From NCBI RefSeq assembly GCF_016518545.1, contig NZ_JACVTO010000001.1, positions 186,001 to 250,000 on the forward strand: a DNA stretch of 64,000 bases, in the 5' to 3' direction. Below the pieces are notes generated by a model that did not search any database, was not told where the DNA came from, and worked only from the letters and a program-made list of their open reading frames with translations. This DNA is from Pseudomonas sp. S30. Lineage in GTDB: Bacteria; Pseudomonadota; Gammaproteobacteria; Pseudomonadales; Pseudomonadaceae. Shown in pieces: positions 16,582 through 24,778 of this stretch (position 1 is its first letter; every line of letters begins with the position of its first letter). The position numbers were made by a program, and so were the translations under genes.

Positions 16582-17510
16582 TGGCCGTCCCCCCCGAGGC
16601 GGTAGCTCTGGGCACCGAAGATGCGCCGGCCCAGGTCGTCCAGGCGGCGTCGGCCATGCATGACGCGGGTATTGTCGACGACCATGATGTCGCCTTTGTT
16701 CCAGAAGTGAGGGTAGGTCAGGCGCGCCGTCACCTCCTTGATCTCGTCCCAGATCTCCAGGGCGATCGCCTCGCCGTCGGCCCAGGTGATGCGCGGCGGC
16801 TCGTAGTTGACGCTCGGGCCGAGCATTGAATTGCAGAAGGCCAGGCGCCCGCTGAAGCGACTGATGTCGACCGCGCTGATGATCAGTTCGGAGGCGATCA
16901 GGTTCTGGTCGATGCGCCGGTAGGTTTGCCCGGTCACCTGCTGATTGACCTGCTCCAGGTGCTCATCGGTGACACGCTCCAGGGGCAGTTGCAGCTCGAT
17001 GCTCAGGAAGCGCCGCACGTTGTGCCAGGGGATGCGCCGGGCATAGCGAATCGGCTGGGCCTGGAAGCGCTTGCGGGTGCTCGCCGACAGCTCGAACAGC
17101 ACGCGCTCGCCGTCGCACAAGGTGGTCTCGGAACCGACGCTGGCCGCTGCCAGGCAGTAGAACCACTGCAGGTCCGGGTTGAACGGCAGGTTGCCGTTTT
17201 CGCGATGCAGACCCATTTCATGCACACCGGCCTCGATCTCGGCGGTGTTGGCCGTCGCCGCCTTGCGCGCCGGATCGAAGGTCACGCGCGAAGAGTGGGC
17301 GCTGACGAAGTCGTTGAAGTGCTCGAGCGAGTCGGCGAAATCGCGATAGATCACCACGCCACTGTGGGCCAGATCCTCATAAAGGTCCGCCGTGCTCATG
17401 GTATCGAGCACACGTAGGCCAGGCTCGACGGCGTGGATGCACTCGAAGCCATAACCAGGCGCGGGCTGACGGTAGAACGGTGAATAATTGGACTGTGTAT
17501 TGGCCAGCAT
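16578..17510 (-). CDS. TauD/TfdA-family Fe(II)/2-oxoglutarate dioxygenase
   Basis: A 310-residue non-haem iron oxygenase. The iron site reads His102-Arg-Glu104 and distal His285 (VVDNTRVMHGRRR), so the carboxylate ligand is Glu, as in clavaminate synthase and SyrP-type tailoring enzymes, not the Asp of TauD proper. This points to hydroxylation or desaturation of an amino acid or fatty-acid-derived substrate instead of taurine. AGGAAG lies about eight bases ahead of the ATG. It is the first gene of the four-gene unit with the ligase, hemolysin-like and efflux genes. Confidence 0.87.
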   Translation of the reverse strand: MLANTQSNYSPFYRQPAPGYGFECIHAVEPGLRVLDTMSTADLYEDLAHSGVVIYRDFADSLEHFNDFVSAHSSRVTFDPARKAATANTAEIEAGVHEMGLHRENGNLPFNPDLQWFYCLAAASVGSETTLCDGERVLFELSASTRKRFQAQPIRYARRIPWHNVRRFLSIELQLPLERVTDEHLEQVNQQVTGQTYRRIDQNLIASELIISAVDISRFSGRLAFCNSMLGPSVNYEPPRITWADGEAIALEIWDEIKEVTARLTYPHFWNKGDIMVVDNTRVMHGRRRLDDLGRRIFGAQSYRLGGDGQ

Positions 17511-17750
17511 CTGACATCTTCCTTGGGAAATGGATTACAGACAGGCAAGCGTTTTGCTGCCTGGCCACGCCAAGGTAGGGGAAATGCCAGGAGGGCTGGT
17601 TTCAACAAACCGAAAGCCCCGCTCAAAAATTAAAACTCGCGCCAGACACGGGAACGACCGCTGCAGGGGACTTGTCGGGCGCTTGAAGGCGCCGCTGGGG
17701 GTCATGTCTGCACTCATCCTGAGCATCCGCTGTCCGTGGGGGAAAAGGGT

Positions 17751-18734
17751 CTAGCCAGCCTTGAGCAACTCGCTCGCCACATCCTGGATCAGGGTACGCA
17801 AGCTGGCCACGTCACCGCTCAGGCTGCGATGGCGCGACCAGATCATGTCCACCGTGAACACCGGAAAGCCCATGGGCGGCTGGCACTGCATCACCCCGTC
17901 GGGAATGCGCAGGTGCGCGAGCAAGCGCGCCGGCAAGGAAACCGTCGCCGGCACGGCGGCGAGGATGTTCACGCAGGCCTGGTAACCGTTGGCCCGCACC
18001 AGCACGTTGCGCGTGCGGCCGATCTTCTCCAGCCACCCATCGACCATGTTCTTTTCCGAAATCCAGGGGGTGGGAAACACGTGCGCCGACTCGCAGAACT
18101 CGTCCAGGCTCATCACGCCAGGTTGGGCCAGGCCCCGCTGGCTGGTGAGGCAGACGAACCCGTCGCTGAGCACCGGCTGCCATTGCAGCTCAGGGTGCAA
18201 CTGGTGGTAGCTGGGGCCGAAGCCGATCGCCAGGTCGATGTCTCCGGAAATGAGCCGGTCCACTGGCAGGTCGCGGCTCAGCCGATCCAGATGCAACGAG
18301 GTGTTGGCCTGGCTGCGCGACAGACGCGCCAGCGCATGGGGCAGGAACGCCAGCTCGAAATACTCCGGGGCGCACAGGCGCCAGATCCTGGGCGTGGACA
18401 GGCCATCGCTCGCCGCGTCGGCCTCGGCGCAGCGGTTGACCGACTCGATCACCACGCGCAGATAAGGCGCGATCTTTTCCGCCTTGGCCGTCGGCTGCAA
18501 CAGGCCCTGGGACGAGGCGAACAAGGTGTCGTCGAAGCAACCGCGCAGGCGCTTCAGGCAATAGCTGACGGTCGGCTGGCTGACGTTCATCAGTTCGGCG
18601 GTGCGCTTTGCGCTGCGCTGCTCCAGCAGATGGAGGAACACCACGATATCCTGCAGGTCGAGCTGCTTCAGGTAGTTGCTGTGCAGCACGCGCAGGCCTC
18701 CTCGGCGTATCGGCTCATGGTATGGGTTCGCCAT
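17751..18734 (-). CDS. LysR-family transcriptional regulator
   Basis: A 327-residue regulator with an N-terminal winged helix (LKQLDLQDIVVFLHLLEQRS, then KRTAELMNVSQPTVSYCLKRLR as recognition helix) and a C-terminal effector-binding domain. ATG 18734 overlaps the end of marR by 20 bases, with a GTG at 18689 as a shorter alternative. It lies upstream of and in the same direction as the dioxygenase operon, so it is the obvious local regulator, although LysR genes more often diverge from their target. Effector unknown. Confidence 0.88.
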   Translation of the reverse strand: MANPYHEPIRRGGLRVLHSNYLKQLDLQDIVVFLHLLEQRSAKRTAELMNVSQPTVSYCLKRLRGCFDDTLFASSQGLLQPTAKAEKIAPYLRVVIESVNRCAEADAASDGLSTPRIWRLCAPEYFELAFLPHALARLSRSQANTSLHLDRLSRDLPVDRLISGDIDLAIGFGPSYHQLHPELQWQPVLSDGFVCLTSQRGLAQPGVMSLDEFCESAHVFPTPWISEKNMVDGWLEKIGRTRNVLVRANGYQACVNILAAVPATVSLPARLLAHLRIPDGVMQCQPPMGFPVFTVDMIWSRHRSLSGDVASLRTLIQDVASELLKAG

Positions 18735-19221
18735 CTTCAGGCAATGCGGCGAGCATGGCCTTGAGCATGCGCGCCAGCGCCTCGCGCTCGCCCGGCGCCA
18801 GGGGTGCGAGGAAATGGTTCTGCAGGTCGGTATGGCTGCCGACCGCCAGTTCGATGCTGCGCAGCCCCTCGGCGGTCAAGGCCACCTTGTAGCTGCGCTT
18901 GTCCGCGGTATCGTGGATCTGCTCGATCATTCCGGCTTCCTTGAGCCGATTGAGGCGGTTGGTCATCGCCCCGGAGGTGATCAGCAGCGAGTTGTACAGC
19001 TCGGTCGGGGTCAGCTGATAGGGCGCACCGGCACGGCGCAGGGTGGCCATGACATCGAACTCGCCCTCCTTGAAACCGTACTGGTCGAGCACTGCGCCCC
19101 GGCGTCGCTCCAGATGCTTCTGCAGCCGCGCCATGCGCCCGAACACCTCCATGGACGTCGCGTCCACCGCAGGCATGGCTTGCGCCCATTGCGCGACCAC
19201 GAAATCGACATGATCTTTCAT
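18715..19221 (-). CDS. MarR-family transcriptional regulator
   Basis: A 168-residue winged-helix protein. Its DNA-binding core is TPTELYNSLLITSGAMTNRLNRLKEAGMIEQ and the wing is DKRSYKVALTAEG, both typical of MarR. It is the first gene of the minus-strand run and diverges from an alpha/beta hydrolase gene. A perfect palindrome lies between the two starts. It most likely represses its own gene and the divergent hydrolase-transporter pair, relieved by a small aromatic or lipophilic ligand. Confidence 0.9.
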   Translation of the reverse strand: MKDHVDFVVAQWAQAMPAVDATSMEVFGRMARLQKHLERRRGAVLDQYGFKEGEFDVMATLRRAGAPYQLTPTELYNSLLITSGAMTNRLNRLKEAGMIEQIHDTADKRSYKVALTAEGLRSIELAVGSHTDLQNHFLAPLAPGEREALARMLKAMLAALPEDGEPIP

Positions 19222-19293
19222 TGCGTCACCGTCCGTTCACCCTGAACTCCGTATGGGCCATATCCCTGCCATCATCTGGCGCTTTCCAAGTAT

Positions 19294-19305
19294 CTTAACG
19301 TTAAG
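19294..19305. promoter_or_regulatory. Perfect 12-bp palindrome, probable MarR operator
   Basis: CTTAACGTTAAG at 19294-19305 is a perfect palindrome in the 122-base gap between the divergent marR and hydrolase genes. It lies 38 bases before the hydrolase ATG, where a bound repressor would block transcription. A related TTATCTTGA follows on its right. Confidence 0.5.
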
Positions 19306-19343
19306 TTATCTTGATATGCACGAGTTATGAATCCGGAGAGACC

Positions 19344-20147
19344 ATGGCGTTCTTCGAACACGGTCGAAATCGCTATTATTACTTCGACGCCGGGTCCGGC
19401 GCCCCTGCCCTGCTGCTGCATGGCCTGGGCAACAGCGGCCGGGCCTGGAGCGAACAGGTCGTGGCATTGCTGCACCTGGGACGCCGCGTCATCGTACCCG
19501 ACCTGCTCGGCCACGGCGCTTCGAGCGCGGCGTTGACACCGGTCAGTCCCGCCGAGCAGGCCCAGGCACTGGTCGCGCTGCTGGATCACCTGGGACTGGA
19601 GAGCGCCCAGGTGGTCGGCCTGTCGCTGGGCGCAATGGTCGCCCTGGAATTGGCGATCGCCTGTCCCCAAGCGGTGGAAGTCCTGGTCGTGGCCGCGACG
19701 TTCGCCAGCATGGCCAGCAGCGCCCGACAGCGGCAGCTCGATGAATGGATCGCTCAACTCGACCAGCCCGACGGTTGCCTGAAGCGATTCGAGGCCGGCT
19801 GGCCAGCGCTGGTCGGCCGCACCTTCGCCGCTTCCGGCGACGGTCTGCGCCTGTACCAGGCCTGGCACGCCCAGGCCGCACAGCAACGCCCGCGCTGCCA
19901 GATCCACTGGTGCGAAGGCATGAAGACGTACGACCTGGGCGATCAGCTCCAGCAGATCCAGGCCCCGACCCTGGTTCTGGCCACGGATGGCGACCTCATC
20001 AGCCCGCTGGACGAAGCCCGACTCATCGCCGCCTCCGTCCCATGTGCACACCTCATCACCTTCGCAGGCGACAGCCATGTCTTCAACCTTCCCCTTGCCC
20101 CGGCGTTCAACCAGGCACTCCTCGATCGCCTGCAGGCGTTGCACTGA
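19344..20147 (+). CDS. Alpha/beta hydrolase
   Basis: A 267-residue hydrolase. The oxyanion HG-L-G motif is at residues 26-29, the nucleophile elbow is GLSLG with Ser94, and the likely acid and base are Asp217 and His245 (GDSHVF). Esterase, lactonase or C-C hydrolase activity are all possible. GGAG six bases before the ATG fixes the start. It is separated by one base from the transporter gene downstream, so the two are one transcript under the divergent MarR. Confidence 0.87.
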   Translation: MAFFEHGRNRYYYFDAGSGAPALLLHGLGNSGRAWSEQVVALLHLGRRVIVPDLLGHGASSAALTPVSPAEQAQALVALLDHLGLESAQVVGLSLGAMVALELAIACPQAVEVLVVAATFASMASSARQRQLDEWIAQLDQPDGCLKRFEAGWPALVGRTFAASGDGLRLYQAWHAQAAQQRPRCQIHWCEGMKTYDLGDQLQQIQAPTLVLATDGDLISPLDEARLIAASVPCAHLITFAGDSHVFNLPLAPAFNQALLDRLQALH

Positions 20148-20148
20148 A

Positions 20149-21306
20149 ATGGGCGATACGCCGTCCAAAGCCAGCGTCGTGCTCCTGGCCTTGCTGGTGG
20201 GCATCAACCTGCGACCGATCATGGCCTCGATCGGCCCGCTGCTGGACCTGCTGCAGGCCGACCTGGGCCTGAGCAACTTCCAGGGCAGCCTGCTGACCAC
20301 CCTGCCGGTGGCGATGATGGGCCTGTTCGCCCTGGCCGGACCCTGGCTGCAGCGCCTGGTGGGCGAGGTCAAGGGGGTGGCCATCGGCATGACCTTGATC
20401 GCGGCGGCCTGCGCGGTACGCAGCTATGTCGAGTCGTCCTCGGCGCTGATCGCCAGTGCTGCAGTTGGCGGAATGGGCATCGCCGTGATCCAGTCGCTGA
20501 TGCCGGCGTTCATCAAGCGCAATCATCCGCACAGCGCTGGCATGCTGATGGGGCTGTTCACCACCGGGATCATGGGGGGCGCGGCGATCGCTGCGGCGCT
20601 GGCCGCTCCCAGCGCCGCCAGGCTGGGCTGGAACCTCACCCTGGGCTATGCCGCATTGCCGGCGATGATCGCGCTGATCGCCTGGTTGCTCGCCGCCGGC
20701 CACGTGCATGGCCAGTCGACGCCAGCGGGCCTGCCCTGGCAGCGTGGGCGCGCCTGGCTGCTGCTGGTGTTCTTCGGCGTCGGCACCGGGGCCTACACCT
20801 TGGTGCTGGCGTGGCTGCCGCCGTTCTTCATCGAGTTGGGCTGGCCGTCGCGAAGTGCCGGGTATCTGCTCGGCGCACTGACCGTCATCGAAGTGTTCGC
20901 GGGGCTGGCGGTGTCGGCGCTGATCCACCGTTACCCGGATCGCCGCCGACCGCTGGGCGTGGTGATCCTGCTGCTGATCGGTGGCTTGACATGCCTGCTC
21001 ACGGCGCCGTTGACGCTCTACCCGCTGGCGGTACTCTGCCTGGGACTGGGCATCGGCGCATTGTTCCCGCTGTCGCTGATCGTCACCCTCGATCGGGCGC
21101 GCACCCCAGCTGAGGCGAGCTCGCTGCTGGCCTTCGTGCAAGGCGGCGGCTACCTCATCGCCGCCACCATGCCCATGGTCGCGGGCCTGGTGCGTGACCA
21201 GCTCAGTTCGCTGCACTGGGCGTGGGCGGTGATGGCGATGGGCGCAGTGCTGCTACTGCTGCTCAGCGCCTGGCTACGTCCAGCGCGCCTGTCGCCAGCC
21301 CCGTAG
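20149..21306 (+). CDS. MFS transporter, CynX/NimT family
   Basis: A 385-residue major facilitator protein with about twelve hydrophobic segments. INLRPIMASIGPLLD at the N-terminus is the signature of the CynX/NimT (cyanate/nitroimidazole) subgroup. It follows the hydrolase by one base. Substrates of most members are unknown; here uptake or export of the compound handled by the hydrolase is likely. A 7-bp hairpin begins three bases after the stop. Confidence 0.85.
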   Translation: MGDTPSKASVVLLALLVGINLRPIMASIGPLLDLLQADLGLSNFQGSLLTTLPVAMMGLFALAGPWLQRLVGEVKGVAIGMTLIAAACAVRSYVESSSALIASAAVGGMGIAVIQSLMPAFIKRNHPHSAGMLMGLFTTGIMGGAAIAAALAAPSAARLGWNLTLGYAALPAMIALIAWLLAAGHVHGQSTPAGLPWQRGRAWLLLVFFGVGTGAYTLVLAWLPPFFIELGWPSRSAGYLLGALTVIEVFAGLAVSALIHRYPDRRRPLGVVILLLIGGLTCLLTAPLTLYPLAVLCLGLGIGALFPLSLIVTLDRARTPAEASSLLAFVQGGGYLIAATMPMVAGLVRDQLSSLHWAWAVMAMGAVLLLLLSAWLRPARLSPAP

Positions 21307-21650
21307 CGGCGCCGGAGCGCCGGCGCGATCCCTCTGCCGTTTTGCCCAGGGACGGGGCATCGCCCCTGGCGCCCGCGTTAGCGATGAACGCGCACCGACA
21401 GGCGTCACAGGTAGCACCAGCGCGGTGCATGGCGTGGCGCCTGAGCCATTTTTCACGGCTGCATAGGGTGAATCTGCAGTCGTTCACGCCCCATCTGCGA
21501 ACACAGTTTTTTTAACGTTCATAAGCACAAATTTACTAATTTCCCCTTCTCCAGCCGCGCTCCATGATCCCTCCCAACAAGAACGCGCCGCCATTCGCCG
21601 GTGCGCATTCGGGCACCCTTGAGGTGCCCATCCTTGCCTTGGAGTCCCTC
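21307..21650. other. 344-base intergenic region upstream of the NCS1 permease
   Basis: It holds a 7-bp hairpin (GCGCCGG at 21309-21315 with 21320-21326, four-base loop) just after the CynX-type gene, possibly its transcription end, although no T-run follows it. A T7 tract occurs about 140 bases before the permease start and the last 100 bases are AT-richer, as in a promoter. No riboswitch consensus (TPP, purine, FMN) was recognised and no small gene is convincing. Confidence 0.4.
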
Positions 21651-23114
21651 ATGACCAACGCAGCGACAGCGGCCCCTCTGATCGAAAAACACACCATCGG
21701 CTACGTGCCGCCCGAAGACCGTCATGGCAAGGTCAAGGACCTGTTCACCCTGTGGTTCGGCGGCAATATCGCGCCCCTGCCGATCGTCACCGGTGCCCTG
21801 GGCGTGCAGCTGTTTCACCTGAACCTGGTCTGGGGCATCGTCGCCATCCTGGTCGGCCATCTGCTCGGCGGCGTGTTGATGGCGCTGCACTCGGCCCAGG
21901 GCCCGCAGATGGGCATCCCGCAGATGATCCAGAGCCGCGCCCAGTTCGGCAGCCTGGGTGCGCTGCTGGTGGTGGTCATCGCCGGGGTGATGTACATCGG
22001 CTTCTTCGCCTCCAACATCGTACTGGCCGGCAAGTCGCTGCACGGGGTGGTCGACAGCGTGCCGGTGCCGGTGGGTATCGTCCTCGGCGCCCTGGGATCG
22101 GGGGTGATCGGTATCATCGGCTATCGCTTCATCCACGTGCTCAACCGCATCGGTACCTGGGTGCTGGGGGTCGGTATCGTGGTGGGTTTCGGGTACATCT
22201 TCACTCACGTGCAGAGCGACGATTTCCTCACCCGCGGCGGCTTCAACCTCTCCGGCTGGCTGGCCACCGTCTCGCTGGCAGCGCTGTGGCAAATCGCCTT
22301 TGCCCCGTACGTGTCCGACTACTCGCGCTACCTGCCGGCGGACGTGAAGGTGTCCTCGACGTTCTGGACCACCTACCTCGGCTCGGCGCTCGGTTCGAGC
22401 CTGTCGTTCGTGTTCGGCGCGGTCGCGGTGCTGGCGATTCCAGCCGGCGCAGATACCATGGATGCGGTCAAACAGGCCTCCGGCGCCCTGGGCCCGCTGA
22501 TGCTGGTGCTGTTCCTGCTCAGCGTGATCAGCCACAACGCCCTCAACCTGTATGGCGCGGTGCTGTCGCTGATCACCCTGGTACAGACCTTCGCTCACCG
22601 CTGGATTCCTACCGCGCGCGCGCGGGCTGTGCTGTCGTTGCTGGTGCTGGCGGCGTGCAGCGTGGTGGCGGTGTTCGCCTCGGCGGACTTCATCGGCCAC
22701 TTCGTCGACATGGTGCTGGTGCTGTTGGTGGTGCTGGTGCCCTGGACCGCAATCAACCTCATGGACTTCTACGTCATCCATAAAGGCAAGTACCACATCC
22801 CGTCGATCTTCAAGGTCGACGGCGGGATCTACGGCCGCTACAACCCCCAGGCACTGATCGCCTATGCCGTGGGCATTGCGGTGCAGATCCCGTTCATGAA
22901 CACGCCGCTGTACGTCGGGCCGGTCTCGACGCATATCGACGGCGCCGATCTGTCCTGGCTGGTCGGGCTGGCCGTGACCACGCCGCTGTATGGGTGGCTG
23001 GCCAGCCGCGACAGCGCCTATCGCCGGCGTCAGAGCGACGCCGGGCTGGCCGCCGGACACACAGGGGCCGCCAGCGGCCCCGACGCGTTCAGGGTGCAAC
23101 GCCCTCGACGATGA
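21651..23114 (+). CDS. NCS1-family nucleobase/cytosine-type permease
   Basis: A 487-residue transporter with about twelve membrane segments. IGYVPPEDRHGKVKDLFTLWFGGN at the start, with the following PLPIVTGAL, is the NCS1 (purine-cytosine permease) hallmark, and YVSDYSRYLP in the middle matches the family's D-Y-S-R-Y motif. It should carry a nucleobase or related small heterocycle with a cation. GGAG six bases ahead supports ATG 21651 over an in-frame ATG at 21564. The final 26 bases overlap the convergent DUF1330 gene. Specificity (cytosine, purine, allantoin, vitamin precursor) cannot be read from sequence. Confidence 0.87.
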   Translation: MTNAATAAPLIEKHTIGYVPPEDRHGKVKDLFTLWFGGNIAPLPIVTGALGVQLFHLNLVWGIVAILVGHLLGGVLMALHSAQGPQMGIPQMIQSRAQFGSLGALLVVVIAGVMYIGFFASNIVLAGKSLHGVVDSVPVPVGIVLGALGSGVIGIIGYRFIHVLNRIGTWVLGVGIVVGFGYIFTHVQSDDFLTRGGFNLSGWLATVSLAALWQIAFAPYVSDYSRYLPADVKVSSTFWTTYLGSALGSSLSFVFGAVAVLAIPAGADTMDAVKQASGALGPLMLVLFLLSVISHNALNLYGAVLSLITLVQTFAHRWIPTARARAVLSLLVLAACSVVAVFASADFIGHFVDMVLVLLVVLVPWTAINLMDFYVIHKGKYHIPSIFKVDGGIYGRYNPQALIAYAVGIAVQIPFMNTPLYVGPVSTHIDGADLSWLVGLAVTTPLYGWLASRDSAYRRRQSDAGLAAGHTGAASGPDAFRVQRPRR

Positions 23115-23388
23115 TCACCTCGGCGTGCGCCGCCCCCTGACGCTGCGCCCACGCCTGCTGATACAGCTCGGAGCGATAACAGGCCACAGCCTGCTCGTAC
23201 GAGTCGAACTCGATCACCACGCTGCGCTGCGGCGTAGCCCGCCCCTCCAGCGCCTCGCTCTTGCCGCCCCGAGCCAGGAAACGCCCGCCGAACGCTGCGA
23301 ACGCTGCAGGCGCGCGCTGGGTGTAGTGCTGATACTGCTGAGGCTCCGTGACGTCCACATGGGCGATCCAATAGGCCTTCATGGTCAT
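23089..23388 (-). CDS. DUF1330 family protein
   Basis: A 99-residue dimeric alpha-beta barrel protein. MKAYWIAHVDVTEPQQYQHY, then the FLARGG motif and VVIEFDSYEQAVACYRSE-type region, are diagnostic for DUF1330. The family is linked to small-molecule metabolism but has no agreed activity. Two ATGs (23388, 23382) are possible, with AGGAGA ahead of them. It diverges from the RibB-like gene, and an operator-like palindrome lies between them, so the two are probably co-regulated. Confidence 0.85.
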   Translation of the reverse strand: MTMKAYWIAHVDVTEPQQYQHYTQRAPAAFAAFGGRFLARGGKSEALEGRATPQRSVVIEFDSYEQAVACYRSELYQQAWAQRQGAAHAEVIIVEGVAP

Positions 23389-23412
23389 GCTCTCCTAGTC
23401 AGGGGATTTGTG

Positions 23413-23432
23413 TATTATGGTATACCACAATA
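23413..23432. promoter_or_regulatory. 18/20 palindrome in the DUF1330/ribB divergent promoter
   Basis: TATTATGGTATACCACAATA is symmetric at 18 of 20 positions around the perfect core TGGTATACCA (23418-23427), a form typical of GntR-family (FCD) operators. It lies 27 bases before the ribB-like ATG and 24 bases before the DUF1330 start. The TATTATGGTATNCCA part recurs upstream of the ABC importer operon. No GntR gene is in the window. Confidence 0.6.
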
Positions 23433-23459
23433 ATTCACCGATCACCGTGAGCATACGAC

Positions 23460-24578
23460 ATGGCCTTTCACTCCATCGAAGAACTTCTCGAAGACTACCG
23501 CCAAGGCAAGATGGTGCTGCTGGTGGATGACGAAGACCGGGAGAACGAAGGCGACCTGCTGATCGCCGCCGAGCGCTGCGATGCGCAGGTCATCAACTTC
23601 ATGGCTCGCGAGGCCCGCGGGCTGATCTGCCTGACCCTGACCGACGAGCACTGCCAGCGCCTGGGGCTGGAGCAGATGGTGCCCAGCAATGCCAGCGTGT
23701 TCGGTACCGCCTTCACCGTCTCGATCGAGGCCGCCAGCGGCGTCACCACCGGCATCTCCGCCGCCGATCGGGCGCGTACGGTGGCCGCCGCCATGGCCGT
23801 CGATGCCCGACCCGAGGACCTGGTCCAGCCGGGTCATATCTTTCCCCTGCGCGCCCGCGAGGGCGGCGTGCTGACCCGTGCCGGCCATACCGAGGCCGGC
23901 TGCGATCTGGCGCGCCTGGCCGGATTCGCCCCTGCCTCGGTGATCGTCGAGGTGCTCAACGACGACGGCAGCATGGCCCGACGCCCGGATCTGGAGCATT
24001 TCGCCGAACGCCACGGGATCAAGATCGGCACCATCGCCGATCTCATCCACTACCGCCTGAGCAGCGAGCAGACCCTCAAGCGCATCGGCGAACGGGAACT
24101 GCCCACGGTGCATGGCAGCTTCCGCCTGGTCACTTACGAAGATCGTATCGAGGGGGGTGTGCACATGGCCATGGTGATGGGCCAGATCCACCGCGAGCGG
24201 CCGACCCTGGTGCGCGTGCATGTGATCGATCCGCTGCGCGACCTGGTCGGCGCCGAGTATGCCGGGCCCGCCGACTGGACACTGTGGGCAGCCCTGGAAC
24301 GCGTGGCCGCCGAAGGGGCGGGCGTGGTGGTGGTGTTGGCCAACCATGAGTCTTCCCAGGCGCTGCTCGAACGCATTCCACAACTGACCCAGGCGCCGCG
24401 GCCCTATCAGCGGGGGCAATCCCGGGTGTACTCGGAAGTCGGCACCGGCGCGCAGATTCTTCAGGACCTGGGCGTGGGCAAGTTGCGCCACCTGGGCCCA
24501 CCACTGAAGTACGCCGGCTTGAGCGGTTACGAACTGGAGGTGGTGGAGAGCGTGCCGTTCCAGCCGATACCAGGGTGA
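23460..24578 (+). CDS. RibB/RibBA-type 3,4-dihydroxy-2-butanone-4-phosphate synthase
   Basis: A 372-residue two-domain protein. The N-terminal domain makes the four-carbon precursor of riboflavin from ribulose 5-phosphate: DDEDRENEGDL (residues 23-33) is the metal/acid site and RAGHTEAGCDL (about 141-151) the second active-site segment. The C-terminal part, from about residue 208, has the GTP cyclohydrolase II fold but lacks the C-x-x-D...C-x-C zinc cysteines, so this activity is probably absent, as in several gammaproteobacterial RibBA proteins. A second copy elsewhere would be the housekeeping one. The shared operator with the ABC importer suggests a specialised role. Confidence 0.85.
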   Translation: MAFHSIEELLEDYRQGKMVLLVDDEDRENEGDLLIAAERCDAQVINFMAREARGLICLTLTDEHCQRLGLEQMVPSNASVFGTAFTVSIEAASGVTTGISAADRARTVAAAMAVDARPEDLVQPGHIFPLRAREGGVLTRAGHTEAGCDLARLAGFAPASVIVEVLNDDGSMARRPDLEHFAERHGIKIGTIADLIHYRLSSEQTLKRIGERELPTVHGSFRLVTYEDRIEGGVHMAMVMGQIHRERPTLVRVHVIDPLRDLVGAEYAGPADWTLWAALERVAAEGAGVVVVLANHESSQALLERIPQLTQAPRPYQRGQSRVYSEVGTGAQILQDLGVGKLRHLGPPLKYAGLSGYELEVVESVPFQPIPG

Positions 24579-24622
24579 AGAACAGGACGCGGCATGTCGC
24601 CTCCTGCCCCTTGCCAAAAGTT

Positions 24623-24637
24623 TGGAATACCATAATA
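24623..24637 (-). promoter_or_regulatory. Second copy of the TATTATGGTATNCC operator
   Basis: Read on the minus strand, this is TATTATGGTATTCCA, differing from the site at 23413-23427 by one base. It lies about 140 bases before the ABC substrate-binding gene. The core TGGAATACCA is an 8/10 palindrome. Sharing of this sequence by two neighbouring promoters is the main evidence that it is an operator. Confidence 0.55.
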
Positions 24638-24778
24638 TGATATCCCGTAGACCTTGATATTCTCGGCTGTACCCGTATCACCGACATCGCTGTGAAACGC
24701 AATAAGCTGCTCCCCAACACCAAGGCGGGCGCTGTGAAAGCCTCGCTTCGAATAAAAAAAAGCAACGAGGGCGTAACC

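Noticed and set aside
21307..21650. TPP or purine riboswitch ahead of the NCS1 permease
   Set aside because: The conserved CTGAGA and related blocks are absent; only a short hairpin and a T-run are seen.
21519..23099. 526-codon open frame antisense to the NCS1 permease
   Set aside because: Composition (His/Gln/Arg-rich, no domain) and full overlap with a clear transporter show that it is a shadow frame.
23389..23459. FMN riboswitch ahead of the RibB-like gene
   Set aside because: The gap is only 71 bases and holds a palindromic operator; no FMN aptamer fits.
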